Shown here in pieces: positions 9,372 to 18,560 of a DNA stretch of 64,000 bases. Under the pieces are notes generated by a model. It did no database searches, was not told the origin of the DNA, and worked only from the letters and a program-made list of their open reading frames with translations. The DNA is from Aquimarina spongiae (lineage in GTDB: Bacteria; Bacteroidota; Bacteroidia; Flavobacteriales; Flavobacteriaceae). The stretch is taken from contig NZ_FQYP01000002.1 in the NCBI RefSeq assembly GCF_900141785.1, forward strand, positions 186,001 to 250,000. Reading direction: 5' to 3'. A program made the position numbers and the translations under genes. Each line of letters starts with the position of its first letter. Position 1 is the stretch's first letter.

Positions 9372-10382
9372 ATGCCAGCAATCAAAAAAATCAAACCTCT
9401 AGGGTTTCCTTGGGAAACCAGTGATCCTTTTTTATTTTGTGCCTACCACGAAGATCAATATCCCAAAGGAAATGGAAAACTTGGTCCAGCAGATTCTCTA
9501 GAAGGGCGTAATCTCGGACAGGATTTTACATTAAAAAATGGTTGGCGGATGTATCACGGAACAAAAGTCCCTGGTTTTCCTGCACATCCTCATAGAGGTT
9601 TTGAAACCGTTACTATTGTACAAAAAGGACTGGTAGATCACGCAGATTCATTGGGTGCCGCTGGGAGATTTGGTAATGGTGATGTGCAGTGGATGACTGC
9701 AGGCCGTGGTGTGCAACATTCTGAGATGTTTCCCTTGCTAGAAACCGAAAAGGAGAACCCTTTTTTATTGTTTCAGATTTGGTTAAATCTACCCAGAGAG
9801 AAAAAAATGGTAGATCCACATTTCAAAATGCTATGGAACGAGGAAATTCCTAAAATTACTATCAAAGATGATCAAGGTTTTTCTACCAAAATCGTTTTGG
9901 TAGCCGGTACCATCAACAATATAAAAGCTCCGGATCCAGCACCAAACTCATGGGCTATTCATGCAGACAATGATTTGGTAATTGCCACTTTAAAAATTGA
10001 TCCTCACACAACATTTTCTCTCCCTAAAGGATCATCTGGAACGAACCGATCTTTATATTTCTTTAAGGGAAATGAAGTAACTTCGGAAGGGTTTACAATT
10101 CCCGTAAATAATGAAATTATTTTGGAAGGAGATAAAGAATTGGTCCTTAAAAATGGTGATGAAGAAGCTCATTTTTTATGGCTTCAAGGAAAACCCATCA
10201 ATGAGCCTGTAGCCAAACATGGTCCGTTTGTTATGAACAGTCAACTAGAAATACGAGAAGCCATCCATGAGTATCAACAAACTGAATTTGGAGGATGGCC
10301 CTGGCCAACATATGATCATGTCCATGATCCTACAAAAGGTAGGTTTGCACGCTTTCCGGATGGAACGGAGGTTACCAAGTAA
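9372..10382 (+). CDS. Pirin family protein
   Basis: This 336-residue bicupin has the pirin signatures: GFPAHPHRGFETVTIVQKG with metal-binding histidines, and DVQWMTAGRGVQHSEMFP with a further His and Glu, followed by a second cupin half (residues ~190-330). Pirins are cytoplasmic Fe(II) cupins; some act as quercetin dioxygenases or as redox-responsive partners. There is no signal peptide. The C-terminus (ATYDHVHDPTKGRFARFPDG-type ending) is typical of a long pirin subgroup. It stands alone, 84 bases after the DUF2490 gene. Confidence 0.92.
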   Translation: MPAIKKIKPLGFPWETSDPFLFCAYHEDQYPKGNGKLGPADSLEGRNLGQDFTLKNGWRMYHGTKVPGFPAHPHRGFETVTIVQKGLVDHADSLGAAGRFGNGDVQWMTAGRGVQHSEMFPLLETEKENPFLLFQIWLNLPREKKMVDPHFKMLWNEEIPKITIKDDQGFSTKIVLVAGTINNIKAPDPAPNSWAIHADNDLVIATLKIDPHTTFSLPKGSSGTNRSLYFFKGNEVTSEGFTIPVNNEIILEGDKELVLKNGDEEAHFLWLQGKPINEPVAKHGPFVMNSQLEIREAIHEYQQTEFGGWPWPTYDHVHDPTKGRFARFPDGTEVTK

Positions 10383-10500
10383 TTTTGGTGAACCAAAACG
10401 CTTGCTTTTGAGTATTTTACCATTACATTTTCAAAAGTGTTAACATTATACTATCTTTATTTTAGGGCTCAAAAAGTAAAGGAAGTATTAGTATAGCATT

Positions 10501-12579
10501 ATGTCAAAAAAACCACTAACCACTCTTTTAGCATTTTCTATATTTTTCGGGCTCATTTCATGTTCTAAATCCACGTCCGTACTTACTCCGGAAGAAGAAC
10601 AATGGTTACAAGAAAAAGAAAATATTTCAGTTGCTTTATTTCCGTATTATGCTCCTTATCAATACATCAAGGACACCAATAAAATAGATGGCATCCTCAT
10701 TGATTACCTGCAGCTTATAGAAGAAAAGATTGATTATAAGTTCGAGCGCAGAATATACTATAACTGGGAACAAGTAATACGGGATGCCAAAAATGACAAT
10801 TTGGATATCATCCTTGAAATTCAAAAAACTCCAGATAGAGATCCCTATCTTAATTTTTATTCACAACTATTCAAATCTCAACATGTTATTGTTACCAGAA
10901 AGGATAGCGATCTTGGTTCAAAAATTAAGAATTATTACAATAAAACAGTCGTTGTGCCCAAAGATTTTGCAATCGATGACATCCTTAGGGCGAATGAAAA
11001 AAAACTAACCCTAAGTAATGAGATCGATGACCTTACCTGTCTAAAGCAAGTTAGCAATGGAGTTTATGATGCCTATATCGGTCCTATTGCTGTTGCCAAT
11101 TATCTAATCAGCACAAAAAATCTGGATAACCTAAAAATTGCCGGAGAAACAAAATACAGTTATGTACCTGGAATTGCAGTACAAAAAAATAATACTATCC
11201 TGAATCGGATAATTGCAAAAGCCGAAAATAGCATTTCTGATACGGAGAAAGAGGTGATTTATGACAATTGGTTATACCGAGAGATTGTACCGTTTTACAA
11301 AAGAGCAGATTTTTGGATTTGGCTTTCTGCAATTGTAGTAGTTATCCTTCTAGGAATATTGTTGATCAACAAGTATTTAAAACATATTATCAGGCAAAAA
11401 ACCAAGGAATTAAGAGTTGCCAAAGAACTTGCTGAAGAGAGTAATAAGCTTAAAACCGCTTTTATACACAATATATCCCACGAAGTTCGCACACCTATGA
11501 ATGGAATTATGGGGTTTTCAGAATTATTAAATGACCCTGAAACTACAACATCTGAACAAAAGGAATACTCCAAAATCATTATAGAAAGTAGTAATCAATT
11601 GATTAATATTATAGACGATATCATTGAGATATCACGATTAGAAACCAATCAAGTAGAATTACATCTGGAAGAAATCAATTTCAATACTTTGCTAGATACT
11701 TTGTTCTCTCAATTTCAGAGTAAAGCGGTAAGCAAAAACATCGCAATTCACCTCAATAATAGGTTAACCGAAGAAGAAGGAAATATCCTAATGGATCGAT
11801 CCAAAATCAATAAAATACTATATAATTTGATCGACAATGCCATCAAATTCACTAAAAGAGGGATTGTGGAAATTTCTACTGAAATAAACAAAGACACCTT
11901 ACAAGTATCTATCCGAGATACTGGGATAGGAATTAAATCAAAAGATCAGGAAATCATTTTCAGGAACTTCTCTCAATCCGAAAAAAATGTAACAAAAAGC
12001 TATGATGGACTAGGACTAGGGCTTTCTATAGCACAAAAAAATGCAGTGCTTATCAAAGGAGATATTACCTTTACTTCTATTCCTAATAAAGGCTCTACTT
12101 TTATGCTAAAAGTTCCTTACCATCCTGTAATGGACCCCAACAAAATGCAAGATAACGATACCCCAAATCCTGAAGAAAAACCAATCAAACAAGTAATTCT
12201 TATTGTAGAAGATGGTGATGTCAACTATCTTTTCTTAAAAACAGTTCTAATGAAAATGAAAGATTATAAGTTTGTTATTCATAGAGCAGAAAACGGCAAA
12301 GAAGCTGTAGAAATTTGCCAAAACAATGAACATATTGATTTGGTTTTAATGGATATAAGAATGCCTGTAATGGATGGGTATACTGCCACTCGAAAAATCA
12401 AAAAACTAAGACCTAAATTACCTATTGTTGCGCAAACAGCGTATTCTACAGAAGAAGACATACAAAAGGCTTTGGATGCAGGATGTGATGATTTTGTATC
12501 GAAACCCGTGGATAGAAAAATATTAAAACCCATTATAGGTAAGTATTTCTCAGTTTTTACCAGATCAAAATATTCATAA
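10501..12579 (+). CDS. Hybrid sensor histidine kinase with periplasmic solute-binding sensor domain
   Basis: In order along 692 residues: an export signal ending GLISCSKS that reads like a lipobox (C21); a type-3 solute-binding-protein-like sensor (~35-265, with GILIDYLQLIEE and DAYIGPIAVANYL); one membrane helix (~275-298); HisKA with H327 in HNISHEVRTPMNG; HATPase_c (~430-540, DNAIKF, DTGIGI, GLGLGLS); and a receiver domain with D618 (LVLMDIRMPVMDG) and KPVD. It probably senses a small periplasmic molecule and relays phosphate to an unlinked output. A lipidated N-terminus on a kinase that already has a membrane helix is unusual. The DUF1853 gene begins at the very next base after the stop. 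Confidence 0.93.
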   Translation: MSKKPLTTLLAFSIFFGLISCSKSTSVLTPEEEQWLQEKENISVALFPYYAPYQYIKDTNKIDGILIDYLQLIEEKIDYKFERRIYYNWEQVIRDAKNDNLDIILEIQKTPDRDPYLNFYSQLFKSQHVIVTRKDSDLGSKIKNYYNKTVVVPKDFAIDDILRANEKKLTLSNEIDDLTCLKQVSNGVYDAYIGPIAVANYLISTKNLDNLKIAGETKYSYVPGIAVQKNNTILNRIIAKAENSISDTEKEVIYDNWLYREIVPFYKRADFWIWLSAIVVVILLGILLINKYLKHIIRQKTKELRVAKELAEESNKLKTAFIHNISHEVRTPMNGIMGFSELLNDPETTTSEQKEYSKIIIESSNQLINIIDDIIEISRLETNQVELHLEEINFNTLLDTLFSQFQSKAVSKNIAIHLNNRLTEEEGNILMDRSKINKILYNLIDNAIKFTKRGIVEISTEINKDTLQVSIRDTGIGIKSKDQEIIFRNFSQSEKNVTKSYDGLGLGLSIAQKNAVLIKGDITFTSIPNKGSTFMLKVPYHPVMDPNKMQDNDTPNPEEKPIKQVILIVEDGDVNYLFLKTVLMKMKDYKFVIHRAENGKEAVEICQNNEHIDLVLMDIRMPVMDGYTATRKIKKLRPKLPIVAQTAYSTEEDIQKALDAGCDDFVSKPVDRKILKPIIGKYFSVFTRSKYS

Positions 12580-13404
12580 ATGCCTTTAAAAGAACAGTAT
12601 CTCAGTTTTTTAAAGACTCCTGTTCTATGGAATAACAATGGTGTTTTTGGTATTCGTTCGTTCCACTTAGACCACAACGAATTGGACATGTCCGTACCTG
12701 AACCTTCTGAAATTACTTTTTCTGAAAATGAAGTATTGGGCAAGCGTATCGAACACTTTTTTAATTATTACATCAAAACTTCTGAGAGATACCTACTTCT
12801 TCTCAAAAATCTGCAAATTTTTAGTGATCAGATTACTATTGGCGAATTGGATTTTATTGTTCAGGATCTAGTTAAAAATAAAGTGATCCATATAGAACTC
12901 GTATTTAAGTTCTATATATATGATCCCACATTTAATGATGAGATGGATAGATGGATTGGGCCTAATCGTAAAGATACTTTTCGCCAAAAAATAGATAAAC
13001 TGAGGCAAAAGCAACTCCCTCTACTTTTTAAAAAAGAAACCATAGCTTCATTAAAGGAACTAAAACTTGATCCACAAGACATCGATCAATCGGTATGTTT
13101 TATGGCTCATCTCTTTGTCCCTAAATCCATGATAGAAACATTTTCTACTTCATTCAACCTTAACTGCATTATTGGGTACTGGATAAAAGACAAGGAGTTT
13201 TCAGAGACAACTTATGGAGCTCATCTCTTTTATATTCCACAAAAAAAAGAATGGATGGTTGATCCCAAATACCATTCAGAGTGGTACTCATTTACAACAA
13301 CTCAAAAATGTGTCACTGAAGCATTACAACAAAAAAGATCTCCACTACTCTGGATGAAAAGTGGAGATCAAGAATTTCAACGTTTTTTTGTGGTTTGGTG
13401 GTAA
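12580..13404 (+). CDS. DUF1853 family protein (possible PD-(D/E)XK fold)
   Basis: A 274-residue soluble protein with the DUF1853 hallmarks GELDFIVQD and IHIELVFKFYIYD, then RWIGPNRKDTFRQKIDKL. The D91...E106-x3-K110 spacing is reminiscent of PD-(D/E)XK nuclease-like cores, to which I believe this family has been related; activity is not demonstrated. The ATG abuts the stop of the hybrid kinase with no spacer, so the two are probably translated together. Why a DUF1853 protein should pair with a kinase is not clear. It converges on the MoxR-type ATPase gene, leaving only 16 bases. Confidence 0.85.
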   Translation: MPLKEQYLSFLKTPVLWNNNGVFGIRSFHLDHNELDMSVPEPSEITFSENEVLGKRIEHFFNYYIKTSERYLLLLKNLQIFSDQITIGELDFIVQDLVKNKVIHIELVFKFYIYDPTFNDEMDRWIGPNRKDTFRQKIDKLRQKQLPLLFKKETIASLKELKLDPQDIDQSVCFMAHLFVPKSMIETFSTSFNLNCIIGYWIKDKEFSETTYGAHLFYIPQKKEWMVDPKYHSEWYSFTTTQKCVTEALQQKRSPLLWMKSGDQEFQRFFVVWW

Positions 13405-13420
13405 AAAACACTTTATACGC

Positions 13421-14884
13421 CTACAAACCACTTATATAACTTCCATAAAGGTCTTTGAATCCAAAACCTTCAGAAAGTCTATACTTGCTTAGTTTTTTGA
13501 ATTCTACTAACCCCCAGAGTAAAAACTCTTTCATGAAATAAGTGTCCTTTTGATCCAAATCTTCCTGATATTCTTTGATCAATTGATTAAGTGGTTCGAT
13601 AGAATCCAGTTTCGCCCTATATTCTTTTTCAGGAATATCGTCTAGCAGTTCAAAACCACTCTCTTCAAAAAACCAATTCACCAAATCTTGATAAGGACTT
13701 TTATAATCTTCTCTTTCTAATTTTTCCACTTTAGGAAAGTAATCCGGGAACAGTGTTTTTATGGCATCTGTAATTAACGTTAAAGCCACAGAAGCAGACC
13801 CTTCCTGTTCTCCTTCATATACCAACTCCACTTTTCCAGTAATTGCTGGGATTACTCCGGTAAAATCACTGAGTCGCAACAAAGTGTTTGTATCTCCAGT
13901 CCGTAATGCTCTATATTCTGCTGTACTGAGCAAGTTCTCGAATGCAGTAATACTCATTCTGGCACTTACCCCACTTTTATGGTCTATGAATTCACTTCGA
14001 CGAGCCTCAAAACTAATTTGTTCCAACAAGTCTTTCGCAATCTCTGGAACATAGACCAAATTGCTCTGTCGCTCATCCATATCGGCTTCTTGTTGAGTAA
14101 TCGTTTTTGCGATCTCGATAGTATCCGGATAATGCGTCAGGATTTGAGATCCAATACGATCTTTAAGTGGAGTTACAATACTACCTCTATTGGTATAATC
14201 CTCTGGATTTGCAGTAAATACAAACTGTATATCCAAAGGTAATCTCAATTTAAAACCTCTAATTTGTATATCACCTTCTTGTAGAATATTAAATAAGGCT
14301 ACTTGAATTCTAGCCTGTAAATCAGGTAATTCATTAATCACAAAAATACTTCTATTTGCTCTTGGAATCATCCCAAAATGAATCACACGATCATCGGCAT
14401 AGCTCAATTTAAGATTTGCTGCCTTTATTGGGTCTACATCCCCAATGATATCTGCTACACTCACATCTGGTGTAGCTAGTTTTTCTGCAAAACGTTCGGA
14501 TCGATGTACCCAGGCTATCGGGGTATCATCTCCTTTTTCTTCTACCAAAGTTGTGGCATATCTCGATATAGGTTGGAAAGGATCATCATTGATCTCTGAG
14601 CCTTCTACGATAGGCATCCACTCATCCAATAGGTTAATCATTTGTCGCGCCAACCGTGTTTTGGCTTGCCCTCTAAGGCCCAACAGATTAATATTATGTC
14701 TGGAAAGAATTGCGCGTTCTAGTTCTGGGATAACCGTATTTTCGTACCCATGAATTCCAGTAAAGGTTTCTTCTTTGTTCGTGATTTTTTGTCTTAAGTT
14801 ATCCCTTAGTTCATCTTTTATAGATTTACTGTTGTATCCTGATTTTTTTAGTTCTCCTAATGTCTTTATATTTTCTATTTTCAT
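13421..14884 (-). CDS. MoxR/magnesium-chelatase-type AAA+ ATPase
   Basis: About 487 residues from MKIENIKTLG; seven upstream codons (ATG at 14905) could extend it. The Walker A is a variant (GLRGQAKTRLAR), Walker B/ sensor region is SIFVINELPDL, and VFTANPEDYTNRGSIVTPLKDRI matches the ChlI/MoxR branch with its inserted loops. Proteins of this branch remodel or load partners together with a VWA protein. The VWA gene lies immediately upstream on the same strand (14935-16065), 50 bases away, so they form the classic ATPase-VWA pair. The client is unknown; no Mg-chelatase H subunit or porphyrin gene is nearby, which argues against pigment synthesis. Confidence 0.9.
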   Translation of the reverse strand: MKIENIKTLGELKKSGYNSKSIKDELRDNLRQKITNKEETFTGIHGYENTVIPELERAILSRHNINLLGLRGQAKTRLARQMINLLDEWMPIVEGSEINDDPFQPISRYATTLVEEKGDDTPIAWVHRSERFAEKLATPDVSVADIIGDVDPIKAANLKLSYADDRVIHFGMIPRANRSIFVINELPDLQARIQVALFNILQEGDIQIRGFKLRLPLDIQFVFTANPEDYTNRGSIVTPLKDRIGSQILTHYPDTIEIAKTITQQEADMDERQSNLVYVPEIAKDLLEQISFEARRSEFIDHKSGVSARMSITAFENLLSTAEYRALRTGDTNTLLRLSDFTGVIPAITGKVELVYEGEQEGSASVALTLITDAIKTLFPDYFPKVEKLEREDYKSPYQDLVNWFFEESGFELLDDIPEKEYRAKLDSIEPLNQLIKEYQEDLDQKDTYFMKEFLLWGLVEFKKLSKYRLSEGFGFKDLYGSYISGL

Positions 14885-14934
14885 ATGTATATTCTCTAAA
14901 AACAATATTTTTTTGAGTATTTAAACTCGGTTGG

Positions 14935-16065
14935 TTATCCTTTTATTCTTTTTCTTCTGTTGGTTTCATAATCTTCAAAAATCATTTCTCCCAAGCCTTT
15001 TAATCCTGTATAGAAAGCCTTACCCTGATTGGCATATGTAAACTCCCTAACAAATTGCATTAAATATGGATCTTGTGCAATCATGAATGTGGTTATAGGT
15101 ATATGTAACTTTCTTGCTTGTTGGGCCATCATATAACATTTATTAATGATTCTTCTATCCAAACCATTGCTATTCTTATAATACTCCCCACTGGGTAATC
15201 GCAAACAGCTTGGTTTACCATCGGTGATCATAAAAATTTGCTTATTGGTATTTCGTTTTCTACGCAACATATCCATCGCTAACTGCAAACCAGCAACTGT
15301 GTTGGTGTGATACGGTCCTACTTGCAAATACGGCAAATCCTTTATCGCTATTGGCCATGCATCATTACCAAACACCAAAATATCGAGAGTATCTTTTGGA
15401 TATCTGGTGGTAATTAATTCTGCCAAAGCCATCGCCACTTTTTTGGCTGGAGTAATCCGATCTTCGCCATATAGAATCATACTATGACTAATATCGATCA
15501 TGAGCACCGTACTCATCTGCGCTTTGAATCGCGTTTCTTCGATAACAAGATCTTCTTCAGTAAGGTTCAAATCTCCAATACCATGATTGATCTGAGCATT
15601 TTTAAGTGTCTCGGTCATCGAGATTCTTTCTATGGAATCTCCATACTGATAGTTACGAAACTCTCCCGCATGTTCATCTCCTCTTCCCACATAATTGGTT
15701 CGATGATTCCCGGCTCCACTCCGTTTCAATTTACCAAAAATCTGATCTAAAGCTCGTTTCCGAATAGCCTGCTCGGTTTTTGCAGTGATCTCCATCTTAC
15801 CATTTCCATCTGGTTTGATTTCTTCTCGGATATACCCCTTCTTTTTAAGATCTTCTACGAAATCATCCAGGGTATAGTTTTCATCGGTGAGTTGATATTC
15901 CTTGTCTAGTTCGCGCATCCAATCCAAAGCTTCATCCAAATCTCCAGAGGTATGGGTGATAATCTCCTGAAAAATATCAAAAAGCTTATCAAAGGGAGAC
16001 TGTTCTGGTGCTTCATACTTCTTGAAGGTGAAACCTTTTTTGAACAATTTTCTTTTCTTTTCCAT
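14935..16065 (-). CDS. VWA-domain partner of the MoxR-type ATPase
   Basis: A 376-residue cytoplasmic protein. The N-terminal ~150 residues are charged helices (LDEALDWMRELDKEYQL...), followed by a von Willebrand A domain from ~185 with the MIDAS motif DISHSM, a downstream T (YHTNT) and MITDGKPS. The segment GDSIERISMTETLKNA precedes it. VWA proteins of this type bind metal and client at the MIDAS and are driven by the MoxR ATPase. The first gene of the two-gene minus-strand operon; its start (MEKKRKLFKKGF) is well placed, with nothing upstream in frame that looks coding. Confidence 0.9.
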   Translation of the reverse strand: MEKKRKLFKKGFTFKKYEAPEQSPFDKLFDIFQEIITHTSGDLDEALDWMRELDKEYQLTDENYTLDDFVEDLKKKGYIREEIKPDGNGKMEITAKTEQAIRKRALDQIFGKLKRSGAGNHRTNYVGRGDEHAGEFRNYQYGDSIERISMTETLKNAQINHGIGDLNLTEEDLVIEETRFKAQMSTVLMIDISHSMILYGEDRITPAKKVAMALAELITTRYPKDTLDILVFGNDAWPIAIKDLPYLQVGPYHTNTVAGLQLAMDMLRRKRNTNKQIFMITDGKPSCLRLPSGEYYKNSNGLDRRIINKCYMMAQQARKLHIPITTFMIAQDPYLMQFVREFTYANQGKAFYTGLKGLGEMIFEDYETNRRKRIKG

Positions 16066-16278
16066 TATATAAAGTTAGCATATTTTACAAAAGATTGGTC
16101 CCCAATTCGACGATAAGAAATAAGAATTAACATTTGTTTTGGAGAATAGCAATGTCTAAACTGTTTATCATATTGACCTTAAAGTTCTGACACTAATATT
16201 TTTTTGAAATTAATACTCAAAAATCAAATAGCTACGAATTCATTATAAATTTACTCATCTATTCCTCTCAATTTAAAT

Positions 16279-16356
16279 ATGAAGAAATTGGTTCTATTCA
16301 TTTGGTTACTCTCATTTACTGTATATTTATATACCCTAAGAATAGATGTTAATTAA
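16279..16356 (+). CDS. Possible 25-residue membrane peptide
   Basis: ATG-AAG-AAA begins a short frame, MKKLVLFIWLLSFTVYLY followed by TLRIDVN and TAA. The positive start and single hydrophobic stretch resemble small flavobacterial membrane peptides, and it is preceded by an A/T-rich leader (AATTTAAAT). It lies in the 330-base gap between the divergent VWA and serine-hydrolase genes; the rest of that gap is AT-rich with no other feature I can support. It may equally be chance or a leader peptide. Confidence 0.3.
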   Translation: MKKLVLFIWLLSFTVYLYTLRIDVN

Positions 16357-16397
16357 CAAACGATAAAATGCCTTTTGCGATAAAGGCGATAATTACT

Positions 16398-17600
16398 ATG
16401 AAGCAGATAAAGAACCTCGTATCAAAAAAAATCCTATCAAAGCTTTTTCTACTTCTTGTTTTTCCTCTTTGCATACTGTCTTGTTCAAAAAAATCTCCTT
16501 TGGATACTATTTTGTATTCTGATAGTGAAATTATTAATAAAGTTATTTCGAATGTTGAAGATCATGAAGTACAAATCATCTACTCACAAATTCATCGAGA
16601 TGAAGAAGGCAATATTACTTTTGAAGATTACCAATATAACGTAAGCGACAGTGTATACTTTTATCCTGCCAGCACTGTAAAACTGCCTGTAGCATTATTA
16701 GCCCTTGAGAAATTAAATGAGTTACAAAAACAAGGGGTACCTATTGATTTACATACCCATTTCAAAACCCAAAACGACACCCTCTATTCAAATTTGGAAA
16801 AAGAAATAGAAAAAATCTTTGGGGTAAGCAGTAACCTAGCTTATAATCGATTATTCGAATTCCTGGGACAAGACGATATTAACAAAAGACTGGCAGAAAA
16901 AAATATTCCTGGAAGCATTTCGCATCGACTATCCGCCTTTTTTTCTCATAATCCAAAGACACAATCCATTGTTTTCAAACAACATCTTGATGATAGCATC
17001 CCTGTTTATGTGCAAAACACTATAGAAAATAAAATACCTTCAAAATTGACATTACAACGAACCCAAAAAGGGATTGGTTACATTTATAACGATTCTCTGA
17101 TGCAAAAACCTAAAGATTTTTCAGAAAAAAATTACCTGCCGCTATCTTCATTGCATGGGATTATGAAACGAATACATTTCCCAGAATTATTTCCTGAGAA
17201 TCAACAATTTCGCCTCACAAAATCAGACAGTGAATTTATTACCCAAACGATGAAAAGAACACCTGCCGATCTTGGTTTTGATAAGAGTAAATACTATGAT
17301 GCTTATGGCAAGTTTTTCATGTTTGGGGATAGCAAAAAAAATATTCCTCAACATATTCAAATACATAATAAAGTGGGCTATGCCTATGGATATCTTACAG
17401 ATTGCGCCTATATCATGGATACAAAAAACAATGTCGAATTTTTATTATCGGCGACGATTCATGTAAATCAAAATAGAATTTTTAATGATGATCAATATGA
17501 ATATAAGGAAATAGGAATTCCTTTTTTGGCAGAATTAGGAAGGCAAATCCATGATTACGAATTAAATAGAAAACGACAGCGCACCAATATCCACCAATAA
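16398..17600 (+). CDS. Lipoprotein serine hydrolase of the class A beta-lactamase-like fold
   Basis: About 400 residues from MKQIKNLVSKKI; an ATG ten codons earlier is possible but would lengthen the n-region oddly. The signal ends in a lipobox (LCILSC). The SxxK motif is in PASTVKLPVALLALEKL, followed by a lid and helix region like that of class A beta-lactamase/DD-peptidase relatives, with HNKVGYAYGYLTDCAYI where a KTG-like box would be (here KVG). The fold suggests hydrolysis of a peptide or ester substrate at the cell envelope; resistance to beta-lactams should not be assumed because SDN and KTG boxes are not canonical. Single gene. Confidence 0.8.
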   Translation: MKQIKNLVSKKILSKLFLLLVFPLCILSCSKKSPLDTILYSDSEIINKVISNVEDHEVQIIYSQIHRDEEGNITFEDYQYNVSDSVYFYPASTVKLPVALLALEKLNELQKQGVPIDLHTHFKTQNDTLYSNLEKEIEKIFGVSSNLAYNRLFEFLGQDDINKRLAEKNIPGSISHRLSAFFSHNPKTQSIVFKQHLDDSIPVYVQNTIENKIPSKLTLQRTQKGIGYIYNDSLMQKPKDFSEKNYLPLSSLHGIMKRIHFPELFPENQQFRLTKSDSEFITQTMKRTPADLGFDKSKYYDAYGKFFMFGDSKKNIPQHIQIHNKVGYAYGYLTDCAYIMDTKNNVEFLLSATIHVNQNRIFNDDQYEYKEIGIPFLAELGRQIHDYELNRKRQRTNIHQ

Positions 17601-17850
17601 CTTTCGTTTATTTTTCTTGTTTATTTAATAAACAAAACTGTTAAAAACTACGAATTTTAAGAAAAATTACGGTTTTTTTAACAAAACAATACCACAAAAA
17701 GCCTGAGGTATGGGTTAACTTTATAGTACCCTTATTTTAGATTATTGTTAAAGCATTAGCAAATACGCCCTATGAAAACAAACGTAAACCAAGTGTAATT
17801 GCATTTTTTGCTCCTACAAGCAAGGTATGTAATTCGAAAATATTTCGCTT

Positions 17851-18210
17851 ATGAAACATTACATACTCTTTCTTTTTTTGTGCTCCTCACTTTTAGTTTC
17901 TCCACGGCTATATTCAAATATTGATTGTTTGAAACACATTGAACAAGTTCAAAACCCACGTGACAGAGAAATTCCCAAAGACGAAGAAAAACAACGCGGT
18001 TTGGATCTGTTAGCCAATGAAATTATAGAAGGTATTGATGAGATTGATATCCGCAAAACCGCTAGATCTTCTATTTTTGAAACCTCTTATGGTTTCCGAT
18101 GGAAAATGGTAAATCTTCATACCGGAAAAAGAATCATTATTAAAGTAGACAAAGATTTCAAACTGATCTCTGCTAGATATAGTGACAATTCCAAAATTAT
18201 GAGGCCTTAG
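17851..18210 (+). CDS. Small exported protein of unknown function
   Basis: A 119-residue protein with a signal peptide (MKHYILFLFLCSSLLVS) and a mature part with a charged helix (RDREIPKDEEKQRGLDLLANEII) and a C-terminal beta pattern (GFRWKMVNLHTGKRIIIKVDKDF). I do not recognise a family. Upstream 250 bases (17601-17850) hold no gene; they are AT-rich. Its stop overlaps the stop of the convergent small gene at 18207 by 4 bases. Confidence 0.65.
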   Translation: MKHYILFLFLCSSLLVSPRLYSNIDCLKHIEQVQNPRDREIPKDEEKQRGLDLLANEIIEGIDEIDIRKTARSSIFETSYGFRWKMVNLHTGKRIIIKVDKDFKLISARYSDNSKIMRP

Positions 18211-18449
18211 AGATATTTAGAAAGTATTCCTTTTATTTCATCATAACTTTCCTGATATTCCCAATAAATGATGCGGTCCTGGGTATATTTGGTTAAGACG
18301 TATTTTTTACTCACGGATAGTATTCGATCTATAGCTACGAGTTTTTTTGAAGCTTCTTTTACTTCTACTTCTTCCATAATTTCTTTATTTCTTGCATCAA
18401 ACCCATGGACAATCATATGATTTTTTAAGGTAAGTTCTATGAATTTCAT
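18207..18449 (-). CDS. Small cytoplasmic protein of unknown function
   Basis: Eighty residues without signal peptide: MKFIELTLKNHMIVHGFDARN, then EVEVKEASKKLVAIDRILSVSKKYVLTKY, then a helix to the C-terminus. The pattern of strand-strand-helix with conserved-looking charged residues suggests a real small folded protein rather than noise; the frame is preceded by an A-rich leader (ACATCAAAAAAAATAGCAC). The family is unknown to me. Convergent with, and overlapping by 4 bases, the gene at 17851. Confidence 0.6.
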   Translation of the reverse strand: MKFIELTLKNHMIVHGFDARNKEIMEEVEVKEASKKLVAIDRILSVSKKYVLTKYTQDRIIYWEYQESYDEIKGILSKYL

Positions 18450-18560
18450 GTGCTATTTTTTTTGATGTGTTAAATGTAGTGAATTCACCTTAACACCCCT
18501 TTAAGAATTTGACATTTTCATTTTAGTACCTTTAGGGCACATAACTCAATTCTGTTTGTA

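Noticed and set aside
12279..12743. 154-codon minus-strand frame across the kinase-DUF1853 junction
   Set aside because: Antisense to two well-supported genes; low-complexity Ser/Phe composition.
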